A DNA stretch of 64,000 nt. Origin: Brucella pseudogrignonensis (GTDB lineage: Bacteria; Pseudomonadota; Alphaproteobacteria; Rhizobiales; Rhizobiaceae). How positions within the stretch are numbered: the stretch's first letter is position 1; each line of letters begins with the position of its first letter. Below are positions 1 to 8,453 of this stretch, piece after piece. The notes below the pieces were generated by a model. That model had not been told where the DNA came from, ran no database searches, and saw only the letters and a list, made by a program, of their open reading frames with translations. The stretch spans positions 124,001 to 188,000 of the forward strand of contig NZ_NNRM01000044.1 of assembly GCF_002252525.1 (NCBI RefSeq). The letters are read 5' to 3'. The position numbers were made by a program, and so were the translations under genes.

Positions 1-77
1 CATTTGAGTGTTTCGGCATGACCTGACAATGTCAGGCTCGCCAGCACGACGGCCGCGAGGCCCAGTCTGTTCAACAT
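1..77 (-). CDS. Exported protein, N-terminal fragment
   Basis: Only the first 25 codons lie in the window; the gene runs off the left edge on the minus strand. The fragment begins MLNRLGLAAVVLASLTLSGHA, a good Sec signal peptide (one basic residue, hydrophobic core, small-residue cleavage site). A periplasmic binding protein would fit the neighbouring import genes, but nothing in the fragment shows that. The inverted repeat at 281-302 lies about 200 bases upstream and matches the one before the amidohydrolase at 3681, so shared control is likely. Confidence 0.6.
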   Translation of the reverse strand, partial: MLNRLGLAAVVLASLTLSGHAETLK

Positions 78-280
78 TGATTGCTCCGCTTCTGGAAATT
101 TGCGCCCCCTTTGCGGGGATCTGTTCTTCCTGCATCTCCACACCATGATGGGTGCGGCGACGTAACTGCTGCGTGCCGCATGCACGGCTTGCATTGAATG
201 TGATTTCCTCCCTCACTGATGATCCTGCCTTTGTGGCTTTGCTTGTGGACCAAGGGCAACATAAGTCTATTAGCAAAAAG

Positions 281-302
281 TTGTCAACGTGATTGTTGAC
301 AA
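281..302. promoter_or_regulatory. Operator-like inverted repeat, copy 1
   Basis: TTGTCAAC, six bases, GTTGACAA: two perfect 8-bp arms. It sits in the 284-base gap (78-361) upstream of the exported-protein gene that starts at 77. The same motif with one mismatch recurs at 3579-3600, which makes a shared dimeric regulator likely. The rest of the gap shows no gene. Confidence 0.55.
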
Positions 303-361
303 TATTTGCATGTTTGCGCGCGATACATGTCGACAAAAATGCCAGCGCGCATTTTCCCTGA

Positions 362-1846
362 TCAGACCTCCCAGAGAGGATAGCTGGATTGGAAGATGTC
401 TTCGAGCGGGGGGTGTTGCCAACTGCGATCGGGATATTTGCGGATCAGCCCTTCATATTGCTGCTGTGCCCTGATCCTTGCCGCACGCATATCGATACCG
501 GCGACTGCACCCGAGAGCATTGAGAGGCGGCCGTCGACGAAAACCGCCTCGGTTACCTTGCCCGAACCGCCGGTGAGGAGTGTGGTGATCGGGTCGACGC
601 TGGGGGTCATGAAAATATCATCGAGGCGAAACACCGCTATGTCGGCTTTTGCGCCGGTCTTGAGCCGCCCAATATCCCTGCACCCCAGCGCCTGAGCACC
701 GCCCAGCGTAGCAGCATCAAACAGATCTCGGGAGAAGGCGGCATCCGACGCCTTTTCCCCGATCCGGCAGGCGATCAGGCCAACAAGCAGGTTCATCAGC
801 ATGTCGGGGGGTGCGGTGTCGGTTGCCATGCCGATATTGATGCCGCGCGCGCGGCAGGCGGCGAAGGAATGGAGCATGCTGCCCATCCGGGCGGAGACCA
901 GCGGTGAATGGGCAATTGAAACGCCATGCTCGGCATAGAGGTCGAGATCGCAAGATGAGGCATGCGTGGCATGGGGGGCGTAAAGCCGCTCGCTCAACAG
1001 GTGATGTTTGGCGAGCCATTGCGGCGCCGACATCTTGTGAAGACGCTGCATGGTGTCATGTTCAAGCTGCCCCTGGGTCATATGGATCCGCACCCGGCAG
1101 TCAAGGTCGGCGGCTGCCGCCATGGTGCGTTCAAGCAAGGGCAGCGTGCAGGTTTCGATCCGGTCGGGCGTCAGCAGGCCATTGATCAAGCCGTCGAAAC
1201 CGCCGTGATTGCGCTCGATAAAGCCGATGGCGTCGCGCAGGCCGTCAAGGCCGCGCGCCTCGTCAAACACGGGCTCGATCCGCCCGGGTGCTTCAAGGAC
1301 CATACCGCCGGAGCGATAGGCGGGGCTGAGAAAGACCCGCAATCCCAGTTCTCCGGCAGCCGCAGCCGCCGCTTCGAATTCGGCAACCGTTTCCGCCCAT
1401 TTGCGATAATAGAGCGAGGCGACCGGCGCGGCAGTGGTAATCCCGTTCAGCAGGAGAAGACCGAAGCTGAAACGTTTTTGAAAGGCCAGCTCCTCGTCAG
1501 AGTACATTTCATAGGGTCCGCGTTCAAGATAGGATCGCGGCCAGGCACGGCCCTTCGCCCAGCCGGGCTGGTTGTCCTGCACCAGCAAGTAGGTATCGAG
1601 ATCGATCAGTCCGGGGCTGATCAATGCCTTGCCAAAGTCGATGCGGCGGGCCACTTCGCCTGCAAAAGCCGGGCCGACATAGAGGATCTGATTGTGTTCA
1701 AAGACGATTTCGCCGTTATGCAGCAGACAATGGCCGCCGTTGCGCCAGCCGAGCAGCCATTCGGCGGTCAACAGGGTTTTGCCTTTCGGTCGCCGCCCCA
1801 GTGGCAATTGTGCGGCTGCGGAGAGCGGAAGCGATGGGGTGTGCAT
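362..1846 (-). CDS. Amidohydrolase-family protein (ATZ/TRZ type) lacking the HxH metal motif
   Basis: A 494-residue protein with the layout of the TRZ/ATZ-cytosine deaminase branch of the amidohydrolase superfamily: a small N-terminal beta domain, then a barrel starting at PGLID (78-82), and a C-terminal stretch GAKADIAVF typical of the family. The other metal/catalytic positions are recognisable: H255 (strand 5), H292/H295 (strand 6) and D343 (strand 8). The HxH pair that normally follows PGLID is replaced by D84-T85-Y86. The related enzyme encoded at 3681-5156 keeps HxH at the same place. The protein may therefore be inactive, use another ligand set, or have a binding role. It lies downstream of the binding-protein gene (1926-3506) on the same strand, separated by a strong hairpin. 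Confidence 0.85.
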   Translation of the reverse strand: MHTPSLPLSAAAQLPLGRRPKGKTLLTAEWLLGWRNGGHCLLHNGEIVFEHNQILYVGPAFAGEVARRIDFGKALISPGLIDLDTYLLVQDNQPGWAKGRAWPRSYLERGPYEMYSDEELAFQKRFSFGLLLLNGITTAAPVASLYYRKWAETVAEFEAAAAAAGELGLRVFLSPAYRSGGMVLEAPGRIEPVFDEARGLDGLRDAIGFIERNHGGFDGLINGLLTPDRIETCTLPLLERTMAAAADLDCRVRIHMTQGQLEHDTMQRLHKMSAPQWLAKHHLLSERLYAPHATHASSCDLDLYAEHGVSIAHSPLVSARMGSMLHSFAACRARGINIGMATDTAPPDMLMNLLVGLIACRIGEKASDAAFSRDLFDAATLGGAQALGCRDIGRLKTGAKADIAVFRLDDIFMTPSVDPITTLLTGGSGKVTEAVFVDGRLSMLSGAVAGIDMRAARIRAQQQYEGLIRKYPDRSWQHPPLEDIFQSSYPLWEV

Positions 1847-1872
1847 CGGACTGATCCTGGCGCTTGATGTGC

Positions 1873-1904
1873 AAAGAGCGCCTCACCGCGGTGAGGCGCT
1901 CTTT
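1873..1904 (-). terminator. Perfect 32-bp hairpin after the binding-protein gene
   Basis: Two 16-base arms form an uninterrupted palindrome (AAAGAGCGCCTCACCG and its complement). It lies between the 3' end of the binding-protein gene (1926) and the start of the amidohydrolase gene (1846). The outer A/T triplets give a short U tail on either strand. It probably ends most transcripts after the binding protein and lets a fraction read into the amidohydrolase, a usual way to make excess binding protein. Confidence 0.75.
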
Positions 1905-1925
1905 CCGGTGACGCAGTCGGGGGGA

Positions 1926-3506
1926 TTATTCGGCCATCTTCGTATGCCAATGGCGCGGCTTGTTATCGGCACGGAAATCCACAGCTTCAACCTTTTCAAG
2001 CATGCCCCAGGCGATGGGTTGCTGATGCAACGGGATCAGGATTGCCTGATCCTTGGCAATCTTGAGTGCCTGTTCTTCCAGTGCCAGCCGCTTTGCAGTG
2101 TCAGGCTCTTCGGCTGCCTTTTTGACCAGATCATCGAGTTCCGGATAGGACCAGCCGCCATAGTTGGAGACACCGGTGGAGCCACTGCGGGTGGACAGCA
2201 CCTGCGAGAGCAGGGAATAGGCATCAAGCGTTGGCTCATTGGCCCAGCTCAGATTGAACATGTCGGCCTTGCCATTGGTGCGCTTTGGCTGCTGCACGGC
2301 GCGCGGCCCCATGTCGATGGTGGGTTCGAAACCGGCGCGCTTGAGCATATTTGCAATGCCCGAACAAATGTCCTCTTCATTGATGCTTTCGTCATTCATG
2401 CAGAGATAGGTGAAAGCCAGACCCTTCTGGTTGGCCTCCTCGAGCAATTTCTGCGCGCGTTTTGGATCCGCCGGCTGGTAGACATCCAGTGCCTCGGCAT
2501 AGCCGGCGATTTCTGGTGCAATCAGCGAGCCGGACGGACGTGCCAGACCGCGCATGATCTTCTTGTTGATGAGATCGCGGTCGATGCTTGCTTCGACCGC
2601 CTGACGCACGCGCGCGTCCAGAAACGGGTTGGGACGTCCGTCCTCCAGCTTTTCCTTGCCATTGAAACCAATGAAGACGGTGCGCAGTTCTGTGCGTTTG
2701 CTGACCTTGATGCCGGGGGAGGATTCGAGCCGCGGCAGATCCTGAACCGGCGCAGAATCGACCAGATCGATTTCCCCTGACAGCAATGCAGCAACGCGGG
2801 TGGCGGCGGACGAAATCGGCACATATTCAATCCGGTCGAGATTGTGCTTCTTTTCATCCCACCATTGCTCGTTGGCTACCAGCACCGTCTTGGCATCGGG
2901 AACGCGGCTGTCGAGCTTGAACGGGCCGGTGCCATTGGTGTTGTGGGTGGCGTAATTCTCGGTCTTCGAGGCGATATCGGTTGGCTTTTCTGCCTTGTTG
3001 TCGGTGAGCCACTGCGCATTGAACATGAAGATATTGGTCATATCATTGAGGAAGAGCGCGGTTGGCGCTGAAACCTCGATATCCACCGTGAAATCATCGA
3101 CTTTCTTGACGCCGACATAAAGCGGAATATTGCCACGCAACGGCGAGGTCGGGTCGGCGACACGGTTCATCGATGCGACCACATCATCGGCGGTGAAATC
3201 GGCGCCATTGTGGAACTTCACGCCCTTGCGCAGGCTGAACCGCCAGAATTTGTTGTCGATCAGTTTCCATTCGACAGCCAATGCCGGCTCGATCTCGAAA
3301 TTGGGACCGTAGCGGATCAGTCCCTCATAGATATGGTTGAGAAATGCAAGGTTCGAGGTCGAAGGGACGGAGTCTGGATCGAGAGAATAGATATCGGCCC
3401 TGCTTCCCCAGCGCAAGGTTGCAGCATCGGCCGAGGAGACCGCAAGCGGGGCTGCAATTGCCACGGCGCTGAGTGCGGCGATGAGAAACCTGTTGAAACG
3501 CGTCAT
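1926..3506 (-). CDS. ABC transporter substrate-binding protein (peptide/nickel type, SBP_bac_5)
   Basis: A 526-residue periplasmic binding protein. Residues 1-28 are a Sec signal peptide (MTRFNRFLIAALSAVAIAAP, cleavage near ADA-A). The mature part has the class C binding-protein signatures: LDPDSVPSTSNLAFLNHIYEGL near the N terminus, WRFSLRKGVKFHNGADFTADDVV around 90-112, and a C-terminal region ending in LIPLHQQPIAWG. A good ribosome site (AAGGGAAGAG) precedes the start. Class C proteins bind peptides, opines, nickel or other small cargo; the cargo here is unknown. The adjacent amidohydrolases suggest an amide- or amine-containing compound. It should feed the ATPases at 5279-7158 and permeases at 10450-12356. 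Confidence 0.92.
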   Translation of the reverse strand: MTRFNRFLIAALSAVAIAAPLAVSSADAATLRWGSRADIYSLDPDSVPSTSNLAFLNHIYEGLIRYGPNFEIEPALAVEWKLIDNKFWRFSLRKGVKFHNGADFTADDVVASMNRVADPTSPLRGNIPLYVGVKKVDDFTVDIEVSAPTALFLNDMTNIFMFNAQWLTDNKAEKPTDIASKTENYATHNTNGTGPFKLDSRVPDAKTVLVANEQWWDEKKHNLDRIEYVPISSAATRVAALLSGEIDLVDSAPVQDLPRLESSPGIKVSKRTELRTVFIGFNGKEKLEDGRPNPFLDARVRQAVEASIDRDLINKKIMRGLARPSGSLIAPEIAGYAEALDVYQPADPKRAQKLLEEANQKGLAFTYLCMNDESINEEDICSGIANMLKRAGFEPTIDMGPRAVQQPKRTNGKADMFNLSWANEPTLDAYSLLSQVLSTRSGSTGVSNYGGWSYPELDDLVKKAAEEPDTAKRLALEEQALKIAKDQAILIPLHQQPIAWGMLEKVEAVDFRADNKPRHWHTKMAE

Positions 3507-3578
3507 GCTCTTCCCTTCATGAATGACGATCGATCCGTTGCATCGGATTTTGTCGCACTATCATAAGCTGCTTGTGTA

Positions 3579-3600
3579 TTGTCAACGATATTGTTGGCAA
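3579..3600. promoter_or_regulatory. Operator-like inverted repeat, copy 2
   Basis: TTGTCAAC, six bases, GTTGGCAA, one mismatch from copy 1 at 281-302. It lies in the gap between the divergent binding-protein gene (start 3506) and amidohydrolase gene (start 3681), so it can control both. Confidence 0.6.
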
Positions 3601-3680
3601 TTATGAATGAAAACATCAACAGAGGGAAATGTTTAGCCTGGCAGTTCCGACCGGGTCGAACCGAACAAGAGGGGGATGCG

Positions 3681-5156
3681 ATGCAAGGCCTGCTGCTGCT
3701 TCATGGGACGATCGTCACCGTCGACGCCGATCGCCGGATTATTGAGGATGGGGGACTGGCGATAGACGGCGACCGGATCGTCGAGATCGGCAGGGCAGCG
3801 GATATTGCGGCCCGCCATTCAAGCAAGCAGATCATCGACTGTACCGGCAAGCTGATCATTCCCGGCCTCATCGATGCGCATGGCCATGCGGGTCATGCCT
3901 TGATCCGCAGCATTGGCGCCGATACCAATGCGCTGTGGATGAAGATTGTTACGCCGACTTACTATCATTATGTCACCCGCGAGTACTGGTATGCGGACGG
4001 CCTGGTCTCCGGTCTTGAGCGACTTTGTGCCGGGGTTACGACTGCGGCCAGCATCATCAGTTCGATGCCGCGCAGCGACGATCCGCAATTTGCCATCAAT
4101 CATGCGCGTGCCTATGCGGAGCTCGGGCTGCGCGAGATTATCTGTGTCGGCCCAGCAGGCCTGCCCTGGCCGCAATCGGTAACGCGGTGGGAGAGCGGAC
4201 AACCGCAGCGTCGGGAGGTGGATTTTGAAGACATGCTTGCGGGTGCGGAGAGCGTGATTGACACACTCAATGGGACAGCCGATGGACGGATCAAGGTATT
4301 CTTGACACCTTTTACCATTGTGCCCTCGGTGGAACCCTCCAACGCATCGACACCGGATTGTGCCGTTTGTCTGACGCCGCAGGACCGTATGCAGGCCCGC
4401 CGCATTCGCGAGACGGCGCGCAAATGGGGAATACGCATTCATTCCGACGCCTTTGCCGGTCAGGTGCGAATGGCGTTTCAGGATAAGGAAAATGCCTTGC
4501 TCGGCCCCGATGTGCATCTGCAGCACTGCTGGGGGATCTCACACGAAGAAATCGACATTCTGGCTGAGACAGGCACGCATGTGACCCACGCACCACCCGG
4601 CCGCTCGACACCAATCATGCAGATGATGGCGCGCGGCGTGTCGATTGCCCTCACATCGGACGGTGCCGCGCCAAGCCGTCATTTCGACATGTTGCAGATC
4701 GCCCGCATTGCCCAGGCAACGCAGCATGTCCTGCACAATCATGATCGCTATATTCTGCCGCCTGGCAAGGTTTTCGAGATGATCACCATTGATGCCGCCC
4801 GTGCGATCGGCATGGACCATGAGATCGGATCGCTTGAAAGTGGGAAGAAAGCCGACATTGCGATCATCGATATGCGCAAGCCGCATCTAACCCCCAACTG
4901 GATGCCGGTTCACCGGCTGATCCACCAGGTGCTGGGCAGCGATGTGGACACCGTGATTGTTGACGGAAAGATCCTGATGCGGGGCGGCAAGGTGCTGACC
5001 GCCAATATGCAGGAGGCGCTGGCCTTTGGAGAAAGCGAGGCGCGGGCGCTTGTGATGCGAGCCGGCCTGTCCTCGCATATGCATGATCCCGGCTGGGGTC
5101 AGTTGCATCGGGTGTTCTCAAGCCCGGTCAAAGTCCCGGTCGCGCCCGAGATCTGA
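3681..5156 (+). CDS. Amidohydrolase (ATZ/TRZ type), intact metal site
   Basis: A 491-residue enzyme of the TRZ/ATZ/cytosine-deaminase branch, which hydrolyses amines or amides of (often heterocyclic) compounds with one divalent metal. I chose the ATG at 3681 because a GAGGGGGAT ribosome site sits just before it and the protein then begins at the usual N-terminal beta domain (LLLHGTIVTVDADRRI). Metal and catalytic residues are all visible: H67-G-H69 after PGLID, H254, H282 and D327. The C terminus has the family stretch LESGKKADIAIIDM. Divergent from the binding-protein gene with a shared operator. The substrate cannot be read from the sequence. Confidence 0.9.
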   Translation: MQGLLLLHGTIVTVDADRRIIEDGGLAIDGDRIVEIGRAADIAARHSSKQIIDCTGKLIIPGLIDAHGHAGHALIRSIGADTNALWMKIVTPTYYHYVTREYWYADGLVSGLERLCAGVTTAASIISSMPRSDDPQFAINHARAYAELGLREIICVGPAGLPWPQSVTRWESGQPQRREVDFEDMLAGAESVIDTLNGTADGRIKVFLTPFTIVPSVEPSNASTPDCAVCLTPQDRMQARRIRETARKWGIRIHSDAFAGQVRMAFQDKENALLGPDVHLQHCWGISHEEIDILAETGTHVTHAPPGRSTPIMQMMARGVSIALTSDGAAPSRHFDMLQIARIAQATQHVLHNHDRYILPPGKVFEMITIDAARAIGMDHEIGSLESGKKADIAIIDMRKPHLTPNWMPVHRLIHQVLGSDVDTVIVDGKILMRGGKVLTANMQEALAFGESEARALVMRAGLSSHMHDPGWGQLHRVFSSPVKVPVAPEI

Positions 5157-5278
5157 CGGCGCCACTCGCGCCAGTGGGGGTGGAGCCCTTTAATGCAGCC
5201 TGCAGCAGCCCCGCACCGCAGACGCAACCCGATCCCTTTACAGGCCCGCCTTTTGCTGAGACGGGCCGCTGTCTGCTG

Positions 5279-6235
5279 TCAAACGGGCTGGGTCGCGCGG
5301 ACATAATGGGTTGGGCTGACCTTGATGATCGGCAGGGCCACAGGCACGAAATCCGGCGATCGCACCGCACTGGGAATTTCATCGGACAATGGTTCGCGCG
5401 CGATCGAACGCCGCGCTGGATCGGCCACCGGCACGGTGGAAAGCAGTTTGCGCGTATAGGGATGCTGGGGATTGCCGAAGACGGAGCGGCGATCGCCGAT
5501 CTCGACGATTTCGCCCAGATACATCACTGCGACGCGATGGGCGATGCGCTCGACGACCGCCATGTCGTGACTGATGAACAGGATTGCGATCCCCATATCC
5601 TGCTGCAGGTCCATCAACAGATTGATGACCTGGGCTTGAATTGTCACATCAAGCGAGGCCACGGCTTCATCAGCGATCATCAGGCGGGGATCAAGCGCAA
5701 GAGCGCGGGCAATACAGATCCGCTGGCGCTGACCACCGGAAAAGGCATGCGGATAGCGCTCAAGATACTCGCTCGGAAGATTGACCTTGGCCAGCAGATC
5801 AGCTGCGCGCGCCCGCAGCGCAGCGGAACCGCCCAGCCGATGCACGCGCATGGGGTCGATCAATGCCTGGGCAATGGTCATGCGCGGATTGAGTGAGGAG
5901 AAAGGGTCCTGAAAAACCATCTGTGCTTCACGGCGAAATCGTCGCAGATCTCTGTTTGATGCGCCGACCAGCTCGGTTCCCTGATAGCGGATCGACCCTG
6001 ATTGCGGTCGATCAAGCTGCATGATGCTGCGCGCGACAGTGGATTTGCCGCAACCCGATTCTCCCACCAGCGCCAATGTTTCGCCGGGGAAAATATCGAA
6101 GGAAACATTTTCGACCGCGTGAACGCGGCCCGTGGTGCGGCCGAGCAGACCGCCTTTCAGGTCGAAGCGGGTGACGAGCTCCCGCACTTCGATCAGCGGC
6201 TTTTTGGCCTGTGCCAGATGTTGGATCGTGTTCAT
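5279..6235 (-). CDS. Peptide-type ABC transporter ATPase (DppF/OppF-like)
   Basis: A 318-residue cytoplasmic ATPase of the oligopeptide/nickel importer family. Walker A is GESGCGKST (about 58-66), the signature is FSGGQRQRICIARAL, Walker B is LMIADEAVASLD, and the switch histidine is in FISHD. The C-terminal tail HPYTRKLLSTVPVADP is the family's typical extension. Its start overlaps the stop of the upstream ATPase gene by 4 bases (ATGA), showing translational coupling. The two ATPases should form the heterodimer that powers the permeases at 10450-12356. Confidence 0.93.
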   Translation of the reverse strand: MNTIQHLAQAKKPLIEVRELVTRFDLKGGLLGRTTGRVHAVENVSFDIFPGETLALVGESGCGKSTVARSIMQLDRPQSGSIRYQGTELVGASNRDLRRFRREAQMVFQDPFSSLNPRMTIAQALIDPMRVHRLGGSAALRARAADLLAKVNLPSEYLERYPHAFSGGQRQRICIARALALDPRLMIADEAVASLDVTIQAQVINLLMDLQQDMGIAILFISHDMAVVERIAHRVAVMYLGEIVEIGDRRSVFGNPQHPYTRKLLSTVPVADPARRSIAREPLSDEIPSAVRSPDFVPVALPIIKVSPTHYVRATQPV

Positions 6236-7158
6236 TGCGCCGCCCCCGTGAGTGCTTGTTCCTCCTCATAGACAAGCAAAGGGAATTTTTCCGGCCCCTG
6301 CTTGTCAGCCATGCTGCCCAGACGCGGCACTGCCGAAATCAGCGCGCGGGTATAACGATGTTTGGGATTGTTGAAGATATCATGGACGGGTCCCGTCTCG
6401 ACGATCTCGCCCTTCAGCATCACGCAGACACGGTCGGCGATTTCGGCCACCACTCCCATGTCGTGGGTAATGAACAAAACCGCCATGCCGATCTCGCGTT
6501 GCAGCGCGCGAACCAGGTCGAGGATCTGGGCCTGGATGGTGACATCAAGGGCGGTGGTGGGTTCGTCGAGGATCATCAGCGAGGGTCGGCAGGCCAGGGC
6601 CATCGCGATCATCACACGCTGGCGCATGCCGCCGGAAAGCTGGTGCGGATATTGATCGAGCCGACGTTCCGCATCGGGCACCCGCACCAGTTTGAGCACA
6701 TTGAGCGCAATCTGTCTGGCCTCGCGCGCTGTCTTCTTCTGATGCCGGATCACCGCTTCCATGATCTGATCGGCGACCGTAAAAACAGGATTGAGACTGG
6801 ACATCGGGTCCTGAAAGACGATCGACAGCTCAAAGCCACGCAAGGCTTCGATACGCTTGTCCGACAGTTTTGTGAGATCGACGATCGAGTGATCCTTCAT
6901 GCGCATCAAGATCCGGCCACCGGTGATCCTGGCTCCATCAAATTCGGTCAGCCGCATGATTGTCATTGCGGTCACGGATTTGCCGGAACCGGATTCGCCA
7001 ACCAGCGCCAGTGTTTCGCCGTGGCTAATCTGCAGCGAGACATTCTTGACAGCCCGCACCGGGTTTGCCGCATCGGGTGCAAAACAGACATCAAGGTTCT
7101 CGACCGAGAGAATGACAGTGTCGGGCAGAGTGGCACTGCTGCTGGATGATCTGGTCAA
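6232..7158 (-). CDS. Peptide-type ABC transporter ATPase (DppD/OppD-like)
   Basis: A 308-residue ATPase, partner of the gene at 5279-6235. Walker [11 protein letters not shown], signature [15 protein letters not shown], Walker [13 protein letters not shown], and FITHDMGVV for the switch region. The C-terminal stretch [17 protein letters not shown] matches the oligopeptide/dipeptide family tail. First gene of a two-gene minus-strand unit. The 227-base gap to the LysR gene upstream (7159-7385) holds no gene and presumably carries the promoter. Confidence 0.93.
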   Translation of the reverse strand: MTRSSSSSATLPDTVILSVENLDVCFAPDAANPVRAVKNVSLQISHGETLALVGESGSGKSVTAMTIMRLTEFDGARITGGRILMRMKDHSIVDLTKLSDKRIEALRGFELSIVFQDPMSSLNPVFTVADQIMEAVIRHQKKTAREARQIALNVLKLVRVPDAERRLDQYPHQLSGGMRQRVMIAMALACRPSLMILDEPTTALDVTIQAQILDLVRALQREIGMAVLFITHDMGVVAEIADRVCVMLKGEIVETGPVHDIFNNPKHRYTRALISAVPRLGSMADKQGPEKFPLLVYEEEQALTGAAQ

Positions 7159-7385
7159 ATTGTGTTCCCCTGCGATTTTTCGCGTTTTGCCAATCTAACC
7201 CTTGCTGCGACGATGGTGTCAACACGCAAGCGACGCAGCCGGGATGGGTGAGTGCAGATTGCGCCGTCATTGATGGCACCGGCCCGGCTATTGCCTGCGA
7301 AAAGCCCCCGGTCAGATTGACTGCAACAAGGTTATGCATAATTTGCATTACCGTCTCTGTTTTCGCATGACGGTGTCTTGATCCC

Positions 7386-8333
7386 CTAGCGCAGTCGCAG
7401 AGCGGGATCGGTGACGCTGCGCAAATGGCTTTGATTGTCGACGAGCTGGTTCCAGAATGCCTCGACATCGCGGTTTTTTGCGCCGGCGCGGCGGAAGATC
7501 CGGATCTCCATTTCCAGCGCCATTTGCTGGCCGCCAATCTGCACCAACTGACCCTGATTGATCGACTTCTGGACGCAGATCTGCGGCAGCCAGGCGATGC
7601 CGTGTCCGGCGATGGCCATTTCCTTGAGGCTGACGGCGAGAGAGGATTGATAGACGGTGCTCAGATTGGGCGGATGGCGGCGGCGCGACTGGATAAGCGA
7701 AATCAGCTTGCCGAGATAGCCGTCGTTCCACGAATAGGAGAGATAGGGGATTTTCGTCCCCTCCGGCACGTCAAGATCAAAAAGCGGTTTGCCGTCAGGA
7801 TCGGCGCCTGAAACGAGGATCAGGCGATCCTTGCCGATCTGCAGGGATTCAAATGGACCGGCTTCGAGAACCGGCGGGCCATCGGGATGATCATAGATGA
7901 TCGCGAAATTGCATTTGCCTGATGACAGATGTTCGATGCATTCCAGGAAATCGGCGGTATGCATGCTGCTGCGAACCGGAGTATCTGCGCCCTGGCAGCG
8001 CGAAATCCAGTCGGGAAAGAAATAGATTGCCAGCGTGTGAAACGCAGTGAACGTCAAGAGTTGCGAGCTAGCGCCGGCGACATTGCGGCAATCGGTGCGC
8101 AATCGATACATGTCACGCACGAGTTCCTGGCATCGCGGTACGAACATGTTCCCGGCGCTGGTGAGATGCACCGGATAGGTGCTGCGGTCGAGAAGGTCTG
8201 CGCCGACCCAGTTTTCCAATGACCGGATGCGGCGACTGAATGCCGGTTGGGAAATATTCCTTGCAGCAGCAGCGGTCGAGAAGTTCCGCGTCGCCACAAT
8301 TTCCAGGAAGTCTTCGAGCCAGGCGAGCTCCAT
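7386..8333 (-). CDS. LysR-family transcriptional regulator
   Basis: A 315-residue regulator. I start it at the second Met (8333), which begins the standard LysR N terminus MELAWLEDFLEIVATRNFS; an in-frame Met at 8357 is less likely. The winged helix-turn-helix covers about residues 1-60 (AAAARNISQPAFSRRIRSLENWVGADLLDR), followed by an effector-binding domain to the C terminus. It is divergent from the binding-protein gene at 8454 with a 120-base gap containing a T-N11-A site, so that gene and its transporter operon are the likely targets. Confidence 0.9.
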   Translation of the reverse strand: MELAWLEDFLEIVATRNFSTAAAARNISQPAFSRRIRSLENWVGADLLDRSTYPVHLTSAGNMFVPRCQELVRDMYRLRTDCRNVAGASSQLLTFTAFHTLAIYFFPDWISRCQGADTPVRSSMHTADFLECIEHLSSGKCNFAIIYDHPDGPPVLEAGPFESLQIGKDRLILVSGADPDGKPLFDLDVPEGTKIPYLSYSWNDGYLGKLISLIQSRRRHPPNLSTVYQSSLAVSLKEMAIAGHGIAWLPQICVQKSINQGQLVQIGGQQMALEMEIRIFRRAGAKNRDVEAFWNQLVDNQSHLRSVTDPALRLR

Positions 8334-8356
8334 CGCAACCTCATGCGTTCTTTGCA

Positions 8357-8372
8357 TAGTTCATTCTAACTA
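8357..8372. promoter_or_regulatory. Candidate LysR binding site
   Basis: TAGTT, six bases, AACTA: a 5-bp-arm inverted repeat of the T-N11-A class used by LysR proteins, in the gap between the divergent lysR gene (start 8333) and the binding-protein gene (8454). Confidence 0.4.
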
Positions 8373-8453
8373 CGCATTGGACAGCAGCGCAAGTGTGCTC
8401 CTAGCCTGAGAAAAAATAAAACAAGATCGAAGATCGAAATAGGGGAACTATCC

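Noticed and set aside
962-1867. Long open frame opposite the amidohydrolase gene
   Set aside because: Antisense shadow of the 362-1846 gene; its translation shows no domain and is rich in reversed-codon composition.
1692-2780. Open frame of about 360 codons on the plus strand
   Set aside because: Lies opposite the binding-protein gene and runs through the 1873-1904 terminator; no family pattern.
6211-7149. Open frame of about 310 codons opposite an ABC ATPase
   Set aside because: Exact antisense of a gene with all Walker and signature motifs.
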